Source of the DNA: CAG-390 sp045633005
Lineage (GTDB): Bacteria > Bacillota > Clostridia > Oscillospirales > CAG-272
Length of the DNA stretch: 64,000 bases
Assembly (NCBI GenBank): GCA_045633005.1
Contig: JAZQXT010000075.1
Span: 29,283-93,282 of the forward strand
Direction: 5' to 3'
Shown: positions 58,313 through 64,000 of the stretch, piece after piece
Layout of the letters: every line of letters begins with the position of its first letter
How positions within the stretch are numbered: the first letter of the stretch is position 1
Position numbers and translations under genes: made by a program
Notes under the pieces: generated by a model
The model's database searches: none
Seen by the model: the letters and a program-made list of their open reading frames with translations, nothing else
What the model was told of the DNA's origin: nothing

Positions 58313-59448
58313 AAAGGCTTTTCGTTTTTTTAATTTACATCGCCGTGCTTTTTTCGTTGTTTGCCGTACATACCGCCGCCGAGGAGACTATGCCGCCCGA
58401 CTACGATAATTTTCTCGGAGCTATTCCCGATGACGTTGCAGGGCTTCTTCCCGACGGATTTTTTGGGGGCGATGCGGACATGGTCGCCTCTGCCGTGGGT
58501 GAAGCGGCGGGGGTGGATAGCCTTATTGATATGGCAATAAACGCGCTTTCGGGCGGAATGGGGAGTGCGCTTTCGCTTTTTGCAAGCCTTGTGGTGCTGT
58601 TGGCGCTCTGTGCGCTCGTCGGAGCGAGCGGCGAGTCGCTGTCGGGCTCGCTCTCGGGCGGCGCATCCTTCGTCTCGTCACTCGCCGTGGCGGCAAGCGT
58701 GGTAGGACTTCAATACGGAAGATTTGAGGCGGTAGGCGCGTATTTTGCAAATCTGCGCACGATAATGACCTCCCTCGTTCCCGTAATGAGTATGCTTTAT
58801 CTTTCGGGCGGCAACGTCAGTAGCGCGGCTGTGACCAACACCACCTTCGTTTTGTGCCTTGACCTTATCGGTATTCTCGTCACGGGGCTTCTTATGCCAG
58901 CCGCCACCGTTTGTCTGGCGCTTGCGATGGCGGATAGTCTGCAAATCGGGAAAGCGCCGTCGCTTTCGGGCGTGGCTGATATGATAAAAAAGGTAATAAC
59001 CTTCGTTTTCGGACTTGCCTCCACCCTCTTTGCCGCCTCTATGGGCGTGCAAAGCGTTCTTGCCGCATCAAGCGATAGCGTCGGCGCGCGTGCCGTAAAG
59101 TACGTAGCGGGAAATATGATACCCGTGCTCGGCTCGACCGTTGCGGACTCGCTCCGCACGGTCGCGGCAAGCACCAAGCTCTTGCGCAGTACGGTCGGCG
59201 TTGCGGGGATCGTCGTATTGGGGGCGTTGCTCTTGCCCACGCTCGTCAGCCTTTGGCTTACTCGCCTCTCGCTTTTTGCCGCCGCCGCGGTGGGCGATAT
59301 GCTCGGATGCTCGCGCGAGGTAGTCTTGCTTCGTCAGGTCGCGTCAATTTACGGTTATCTCTTGGGCGCGGCGGCGATGACGGCATTACTTTTCGTGTTT
59401 GCGCTTACGGTATTTGCCGTCACCTCGTCGGCGGCGGGAGGAATATAG
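58309..59448 (+). CDS. spoIIIAE: Stage III sporulation protein AE
   Basis: 379 residues. A signal peptide-like start (FVFLIYIAVLFSLFAVHTAAEE) is followed by a hydrophilic segment and eight or so membrane segments. The family pattern VSMLYLSGGNVSSAAV and TSLVPVMS is visible in the centre. Likely a membrane component with permease-like features; its biochemical activity is not known. ATGA overlap with spoIIIAD and direct stop-start contact with spoIIIAF (TAGATG). Confidence 0.93.
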   Translation: MKRLFVFLIYIAVLFSLFAVHTAAEETMPPDYDNFLGAIPDDVAGLLPDGFFGGDADMVASAVGEAAGVDSLIDMAINALSGGMGSALSLFASLVVLLALCALVGASGESLSGSLSGGASFVSSLAVAASVVGLQYGRFEAVGAYFANLRTIMTSLVPVMSMLYLSGGNVSSAAVTNTTFVLCLDLIGILVTGLLMPAATVCLALAMADSLQIGKAPSLSGVADMIKKVITFVFGLASTLFAASMGVQSVLAASSDSVGARAVKYVAGNMIPVLGSTVADSLRTVAASTKLLRSTVGVAGIVVLGALLLPTLVSLWLTRLSLFAAAAVGDMLGCSREVVLLRQVASIYGYLLGAAAMTALLFVFALTVFAVTSSAAGGI

Positions 59449-59937
59449 ATGTCAGCGTTAGAATACGTAGTAGGCATCGTGAGTGCCTCGGTTGCGGTCT
59501 CGCTTATCAAGCTTTTGTTCTCGGACGACGGCGGCGGCATTAAAAAAACGCTGTCGTACGTTTTATCGGTTGCTATGGTCAGCGCCGTTATGCTACCGCT
59601 CGGCGGACTTCTTTCCGAGTTTTTGGACGGACTCGAAAACGGAAAATACAGCGTTGACGTAAACGAAAGCGAGAAGGGAAGCCTATCGTCGCTTCTTGAC
59701 GAAGCGGAAAAAGTGAGCGCGGATGAGCTTGGAGCGGTGCTTGCGCGGCGCACCGAGGAGCGTTTTGACCTGCCCGAAGGGAGCGTATCGGTTATGCTGA
59801 CGCTTGATTTTGGGGAAAGCGTAAGTATCACGTCTCTCACGGTATATCTGTCGGGGCGTGCCGCGTTGGAAGATCCGCGTAGGATAAAGGCTTTTATATT
59901 TGAGCTTACCGAGTTTGAATGCGAGGTGGTTACTTGA
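59449..59937 (+). CDS. spoIIIAF: Stage III sporulation protein AF
   Basis: 162 residues. Two N-terminal membrane segments (YVVGIVSASVAVSLIKLLF; KKTLSYVLSVAMVSAVMLPL) and a soluble domain from about residue 60 whose fold in the family resembles the ring-building EscJ/PrgK domains, as in SpoIIIAG and AH. It begins immediately after the spoIIIAE stop. Confidence 0.9.
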   Translation: MSALEYVVGIVSASVAVSLIKLLFSDDGGGIKKTLSYVLSVAMVSAVMLPLGGLLSEFLDGLENGKYSVDVNESEKGSLSSLLDEAEKVSADELGAVLARRTEERFDLPEGSVSVMLTLDFGESVSITSLTVYLSGRAALEDPRRIKAFIFELTEFECEVVT

Positions 59938-59948
59938 TAGGAGGAAAA

Positions 59949-60410
59949 ATGGACAAGGGAAAAGCGAAAAAACCGCCGCAAAAGCTTATAGTCGCGTTGC
60001 TTTTGGCGGCGGGGGCGCTTATGCTTTTGTTGGGGGTGAAGGGCGAGAGAGCTTCCGCTAACACGACGGATACCCCCGACGACCTTCAGGCGTACTGCGC
60101 GTACCTTGAAAAGCGCGCCGAGGCACTTGCCGAGAGCGTTTACGGGGTAAGTGACGTAAAGGTCGTGGTGACGCTTGAGGGCGGAGCAAAAAAGGTCTAC
60201 GCCGTGGATGCGGACGGTAAGTATCTGGTGCTTGGAAGCGGCTCAAGCGCACATCTTGCCGAGCTATGCACGGATTCTCCGCGCATAGCGGGCATAGGCA
60301 TAACCTGCCGTGGGGGAGAGAACGAGGCGGTCTGCAACGAGCTGACGGCACTCCTTTCAGCCGCCTTCGGCATCGGAATGAATAAAATTTACATATCCCC
60401 GTCGGATTGA
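59949..60410 (+). CDS. spoIIIAG: Stage III sporulation protein AG
   Basis: 153 residues from ATG 59949, which has GGAGG; the frame upstream overlaps spoIIIAF. One membrane segment (LIVALLLAAGALMLLLGV) and an extracytoplasmic ring-building domain (YLEKRAEALAESVYGVSDVKVVVTLEGG). In Bacillus SpoIIIAG forms a large ring in the intermembrane space. This copy is shorter than the Bacillus protein (about 230 residues), lacking much of the beta-triangle insert region. Confidence 0.92.
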   Translation: MDKGKAKKPPQKLIVALLLAAGALMLLLGVKGERASANTTDTPDDLQAYCAYLEKRAEALAESVYGVSDVKVVVTLEGGAKKVYAVDADGKYLVLGSGSSAHLAELCTDSPRIAGIGITCRGGENEAVCNELTALLSAAFGIGMNKIYISPSD

Positions 60411-60470
60411 GAATATTTTTAGGCTTGACATAATAGAATGTATCACAATAAAAAACATCGGAGGAAAGAG

Positions 60471-61022
60471 ATGAAATTTGAAAAACAATTAGAGTCGGTA
60501 AAGAATTTCTTTGTAAGACTCGGAAGGCGCAATCTTATCATAATCTGTGCGGTACTGCTTATCGGCGTTGCCGCCACGGTAAACGTCATCTATTTTTCAA
60601 GGGATGATGCTACCAACGCAGGTGCGGATGCATCGGGTGATAACAATGCGAATGCAGGGGCTGATCAGAGCGCGGACAGCTATTTTACCGCCTCGCAGAT
60701 AAGCCGTCAGCGTGCAAGGGACGAGGCGCTTGAGGTGCTCCAGAACGTCATTGACAACGAGAGTGCGGATAGCGAGGCAAAGGCTGTGGCTATTGCGGAT
60801 ATCGCAAAAATGGCAAGCGATATGGAGGCGGAGGCAAACGTCGAAAGCCTCGTCATGGCAAAGGGCTTCTCGCAATGCGTAGCCGTCATAGGCGGTGACT
60901 CGATAAACGTCGTGATCGACGTGGATTCCACGCTCAACGCATCGCAAATAGCGCAGATAAACACCATCGTGTTTGAGCAAACGGGCATTACCCCCGACAA
61001 AACGGTGATAATCGAGAAATAA
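60471..61022 (+). CDS. spoIIIAH: Stage III sporulation protein AH
   Basis: 183 residues from ATG 60471, with CGGAGG upstream. Membrane segment NLIIICAVLLIGVAATVNVIYF, a Asp/Asn/Ala-rich linker, and the YscJ/FliF-like domain (SRQRARDEALEVLQNVID; VIGGDSINVVIDVDS) that binds SpoIIQ across the septal space. spoIIQ itself is not in the window. A 60-bp gap from spoIIIAG holds TTGACA at 60424, so an extra promoter is possible. The stop shares one base with the next ATG. Confidence 0.92.
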   Translation: MKFEKQLESVKNFFVRLGRRNLIIICAVLLIGVAATVNVIYFSRDDATNAGADASGDNNANAGADQSADSYFTASQISRQRARDEALEVLQNVIDNESADSEAKAVAIADIAKMASDMEAEANVESLVMAKGFSQCVAVIGGDSINVVIDVDSTLNASQIAQINTIVFEQTGITPDKTVIIEK

Positions 61023-62065
61023 TGAGCGAAAAAAATTTCGCGGCGCAAAAATATTTTGCGGCGCAAAACAGCGCGGAGGGCTTTATAAGCTATTTCGGAG
61101 AAAATCTTCGCGGAGACAGGGCAGAGCGGTGCTACATAATCAAGGGCGGTCCCGGTGTTGGCAAGGCGCGGCTGATGAGCGAGCTTGCCTCCGAGGCGGA
61201 GAAAAAAGGAGCGAGGGCGGAGTATTACTATTGCTCCTCCGACCCCGCATCCCTTGACGGATTGTTTATAGCACTTGCGGACGGACGGACGCTTTCCGTG
61301 CTTGACGGCACTCTGCCGCACGACGAGGATGCGGGCGTTCCTGGGGCAAGGGATGAGCTTATCGACCTCGGCGCGTTCTGGGATGCCGCACGCCTTCGCC
61401 TGCACCGCGGCGAAATAGAGGCGCTTATGCGCCAAAAGCAAACGGCGTTTTCTCGCGCATATAAATGCCTTGCCGCGGCTGGCGAGCTGTCTGGCGCGGC
61501 GCGAGAGCTTCGCTTTTCTTGCGCCGACAAAGAGGGCATTGCCGCACTTGCGGCAAGCGTTGCCGCCGAGCTTACGCCGTCACGCAGGATGCGCACACCG
61601 CTCAGCGCCATCGGTATGCGCGGGAGCTTTTACCACGATAGCTTTCGCGTGGCGGCGGCACACCGCATAGGAGTAAAGGACAACGGCGGATGCAGGGTCA
61701 GAGAGCTTTTCTTCGGTGGTATAAGAGACGCGCTCGGCGGTAATTGCCGCTGGTCTCCCGACCTTTTACTGCCACGGCTTTGCGAGGGGCTTATCGCGGA
61801 CGATACCGCCGTTATCATCGGAACGGGTGAAGAGGAGCGCACGGTCGATATTTCCCACCTCGTTGACGAGGGCGCGTACGAAAGAGTCTGGCGCGAGGAA
61901 AGCGCACTTGAGGCGGCAAGGGAAATGGCGTTCTCGTCGGCAAAGGCGGCATTCGCCGAGGCTTCTGCGGCGCATTTCGCGCTTGAGGAGATATACGCCG
62001 CCGCTATGGATTTTTCAAAAAAAGAGGAGTATAGCCGACATCTTTGCAAACACATTCTTGCATAA
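61022..62065 (+). CDS. P-loop-like ATPase-family protein coupled to the spoIIIA operon
   Basis: 347 residues, cytoplasmic. The opening GGPGVGKARLMSELASEAE and YYCSSDPASLDGLFI resemble the PRK06851-type putative ATPases of spore formers, which I recall as unassigned. In the Walker A loop the usual Ser/Thr after GK is Ala (GGPGVGKARL), so nucleotide hydrolysis may be lost. A second Walker-like region is not evident. The ATG overlaps the spoIIIAH stop by one base (TAATG), so it belongs to the operon. Involvement in sporulation is inference from position. Confidence 0.65.
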   Translation: MSEKNFAAQKYFAAQNSAEGFISYFGENLRGDRAERCYIIKGGPGVGKARLMSELASEAEKKGARAEYYYCSSDPASLDGLFIALADGRTLSVLDGTLPHDEDAGVPGARDELIDLGAFWDAARLRLHRGEIEALMRQKQTAFSRAYKCLAAAGELSGAARELRFSCADKEGIAALAASVAAELTPSRRMRTPLSAIGMRGSFYHDSFRVAAAHRIGVKDNGGCRVRELFFGGIRDALGGNCRWSPDLLLPRLCEGLIADDTAVIIGTGEEERTVDISHLVDEGAYERVWREESALEAAREMAFSSAKAAFAEASAAHFALEEIYAAAMDFSKKEEYSRHLCKHILA

Positions 62066-62087
62066 TGCGCGGTTTTGTGATAAAATT

Positions 62088-62112
62088 AAAGGGCTGACAG
62101 CGTCAGCCCTTT
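62088..62112. terminator. Terminator hairpin between the spoIIIA operon and ackA
   Basis: AAAGGGCTGAC / GTCAGCCCTTT with a 3-nt loop; both sides are followed by A/T-rich DNA, serving two convergent transcripts. Confidence 0.8.
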
Positions 62113-62125
62113 AAAATTTTATAAA

Positions 62126-63361
62126 TTACTTTTTGAGACCGTTAACGATAGCCTCGGTGTCGCGGCAGATAACGAGCTCCTCGTCGGTGGGGATAACGTA
62201 AACCGCAACTCTGGAGTCGTCAGTGGAGATCTTTACCATATTGCCCTGACGGAGAGTCTTGTCGTTGACTTCCTTGTTGAGCTTAATGCCGTAGAACTCC
62301 ATATCCTCGCAGATGATCTCGCGGAGTCTGGGGTTGTTCTCGCCAAGACCAGCGGTGAATACAACTGCATCAAGACCGTTCATGATAGCGGAATAACCGC
62401 CGATGAACTTCTTGATCTGATGCTTGAGCATATTAACTGCAAGATTGGAGGTCTCGTAGTTGGGATCGGAGGGACCGTTTGCGATTGCGCCCTCAAGGTC
62501 GCGGGAGTCGGAGGAGAAGCCCTTGGTAAGACCAATGTAGCCGCACTTCTTGTTCATGTAAGAAGCAACCTCGTCCGCGCTCATATTTTCCTTCTGCATA
62601 ATGTAAGGAACGATAGCGGGGTCGATATCACCGCAACGAGTGCCCATAAGAACGCCTGCAAGGGGAGTGAAGCCCATGGAGGTATCCATTACCTTACCGT
62701 CCTTAACTGCGGAGATGGACGAGCCGTTTCCGATGTGGCAGGTAACGATCTTCGTGCCCTCAGCCTTGCCGCCGAGAAGCTTTATCATCTCGCCCGCAAC
62801 GTAGCGGTGAGAGGTGCCGTGTGCGCCGTAGCGGCGAATGCCGTACTTTTCGTACATATCGTAGGAAAGACCGTACATATAAGCCTCGGGAGCCATCGTC
62901 TGATGGAAAGCGGTGTCAAATACGAGAACCTGAGGAACGTTCTCCATAACGGCAAGACAGCCGCGGATGCCCTGAAGGTGTGCGCCCGTGTGAAGGGGAG
63001 CGTAGTCGTAGCAAAGCTCAAGCTTTGCAAGAACGTCGTCGTTAAGAAGCATGGACTCGGAGAAGAAGTAGCCGCCGTGGACTATTCTGTGTCCTACTGC
63101 CTCGATCTCAGCCATATCGGAGATAACGCCGATCTCAGCGTCGGTCAGAGCGTCGATAACGATACGAACCGCATCGGTATGGGTGGGGATAGCAAGGTCC
63201 TTCTGGGTGCGAGTGCCCTTGAGAAGATTCTTGTGATCAAGAACACCGACCTCCTGACCGATACGCTCGCAAATACCCTTTGCGGCAACGGTGTAATCAG
63301 CGGTATCAAAGAGCTGATATTTAAGTGAGCTTGATCCTGCGTTGACAACGAGAAGTTTCAT
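62126..63361 (-). CDS. ackA: Acetate kinase
   Basis: Converts acetyl phosphate and ADP to acetate and ATP, the main energy-yielding step of acetate fermentation. 411 residues. ASKHA motifs: LVVNAGSSSLKYQLFD at the start, VFDTAFHQTM, TCHIGNGSSISAVKDG, and TAGLGENNPRLRE near the end. The start follows AAGGAGG on the minus strand. No pta gene is adjacent, as often the case in Clostridia. Promoter at 63397-63425. Confidence 0.97.
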   Translation of the reverse strand: MKLLVVNAGSSSLKYQLFDTADYTVAAKGICERIGQEVGVLDHKNLLKGTRTQKDLAIPTHTDAVRIVIDALTDAEIGVISDMAEIEAVGHRIVHGGYFFSESMLLNDDVLAKLELCYDYAPLHTGAHLQGIRGCLAVMENVPQVLVFDTAFHQTMAPEAYMYGLSYDMYEKYGIRRYGAHGTSHRYVAGEMIKLLGGKAEGTKIVTCHIGNGSSISAVKDGKVMDTSMGFTPLAGVLMGTRCGDIDPAIVPYIMQKENMSADEVASYMNKKCGYIGLTKGFSSDSRDLEGAIANGPSDPNYETSNLAVNMLKHQIKKFIGGYSAIMNGLDAVVFTAGLGENNPRLREIICEDMEFYGIKLNKEVNDKTLRQGNMVKISTDDSRVAVYVIPTDEELVICRDTEAIVNGLKK

Positions 63362-63396
63362 AAAAATATCCTCCTTAGGATTTCAAAATACATTTT

Positions 63397-63425
63397 ATTA
63401 TACACCAAAAAAATTTCTTTTTCAA
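63397..63425 (-). promoter_or_regulatory. Promoter of ackA
   Basis: Read on the minus strand: TTGAAA (63420-63425), a 17-bp spacer and TATAAT (63397-63402). Confidence 0.7.
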
Positions 63426-63472
63426 TACTTTTATCATAAAAAGCGGATAATTTCATATAAAGAGGTAAAAAA

Positions 63473-64000
63473 ATGAAGACGGTCGGTATAATTTGCGAGT
63501 ACAATCCCTTCCACGAGGGGCACGAATATATGATAAACGAGCTTCGCCGCGGCGGAGCGGAGAGCATAATTTGCATTATGAGCGGCAATGCCGTGCAAAG
63601 AGGGGAGCTTGCTATTCTTCCAAAGGATAGGCGAGCCGCGGCGGCTCTCGCCTCGGGCGCGGACGCGGTGCTTGAGCTTCCGTATCCGTGGTGCGCCGCA
63701 AGCGCGGAGTTCTTTGCGCGTGCGGGCGTGTACGCACTCGCCGCACTCGGCGTGGACACTATCGCCTTCGGCTCGGAATGCGCCGATGCCGAGGCACTCA
63801 GCGCGGCGGCACGCCGAGCCGCGCGACTCTCGCCGCGCTCCGCCGAGGACAGGGGATCTACGGGGAGTGCCGAGGAGTATTTTAACGCTTTGGGCGATAT
63901 AAAGCCCAACCCCAACGATATCCTTGCCGTCGAGTATCTGAAGGCGGTGTTTAAGATGAAGCTTCCGCTTGATTTCGAGGTCATCCGCCGCGTCGGCGCG
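63473..64000 (+). CDS. tmcAL: tRNA(Met) cytidine acetate ligase TmcAL, 5' part
   Basis: Makes N4-acetylcytidine at the wobble base of elongator tRNA-Met using acetate and ATP. 176 codons are present; the gene runs off the window. The nucleotidyltransferase-like start VGIICEYNPFHEGHEYMI holds the H-x-G-H signature, and MSGNAVQRGELAIL and GADAVLELPYPW follow as in the TmcAL/YlbM family. AAGAGG precedes the ATG. Divergent from ackA, whose product acetate is its substrate; the pairing may be chance. Confidence 0.9.
   Translation, partial: MKTVGIICEYNPFHEGHEYMINELRRGGAESIICIMSGNAVQRGELAILPKDRRAAAALASGADAVLELPYPWCAASAEFFARAGVYALAALGVDTIAFGSECADAEALSAAARRAARLSPRSAEDRGSTGSAEEYFNALGDIKPNPNDILAVEYLKAVFKMKLPLDFEVIRRVGA

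Overview
The window reads as chromosomal DNA of an anaerobic, endospore-forming member of the class Clostridia (Bacillota), probably a gut or fermentative organism. Direct support: an unbroken spoIIIAA-AH operon, the late forespore sigma factor SigG, paired glgC/glgD glycogen genes, acetate kinase, long-form HPF, RqcH and strong AGGAGG-type ribosome binding sites. Base composition is balanced by eye. Most genes have recognisable vegetative promoters with 17-bp spacers, and U-tailed hairpin terminators. I would not name a genus from sequence alone. No integrase, transposase, phage or plasmid gene is visible.

Layout. 0-2.5 kb: membrane-linked XRE regulator, a small membrane protein, sigG. 2.5-13.2 kb: a complete glycogen operon (glgB-glgC-glgD-glgA-glgP, a GH13 alpha-glucosidase and a coupled 111-residue unknown). 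13.2-20.4 kb: housekeeping genes (SF0329-like protein, flavodoxin/ferredoxin protein, asd, rsmI, an amidase, ligA, hpf). 20.4-26.3 kb: a truncated regulator, a lipoprotein D,D-carboxypeptidase with eight 41-residue repeats, tRNA-Lys, an acyltransferase between two different modular hairpin arrays, and a J-domain/DUF5685-like pair. 26.3-34.1 kb: an orphan sugar-binding lipoprotein, a HAD phosphatase with a ROK glucokinase, a 229-bp inverted-repeat element, type II pantothenate kinase, HAD-IIA with RqcH, and rpsT. 34.2-39.5 kb: a DUF2974 hydrolase, then a five-gene operon (DUF3006, plsY, methyltransferase, FolC-like pseudoenzyme, membrane-anchored unknown).

40.1-53.5 kb is the most unusual part. 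Seven co-oriented genes follow one strong promoter: a 1135-residue secreted substrate-binding protein with N-terminal carbohydrate-binding-like domains, two permeases, an NHL-propeller/TPR/Yip1 membrane protein, a 1248-residue secreted DUF5696-like protein with a possible glycosidase-like core, and two more permeases. There is no ABC ATPase in the cluster or anywhere in the window. This looks like a double ABC importer with its own extracellular processing and docking parts, presumably for a complex glycan and using a shared MsmK/UgpC-type ATPase encoded elsewhere.

53.5-64 kb: alaS, the spoIIIA operon with an appended P-loop-like protein, ackA, and the 5' part of tmcAL, which runs off the end of the window.

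Taken together, the window is rich in glucose and glycan functions: uptake proteins, glucokinase, glycogen synthesis and breakdown, and acetate kinase. These alternate with sporulation and housekeeping genes. Family names come from remembered motifs and architecture; no database search was run.
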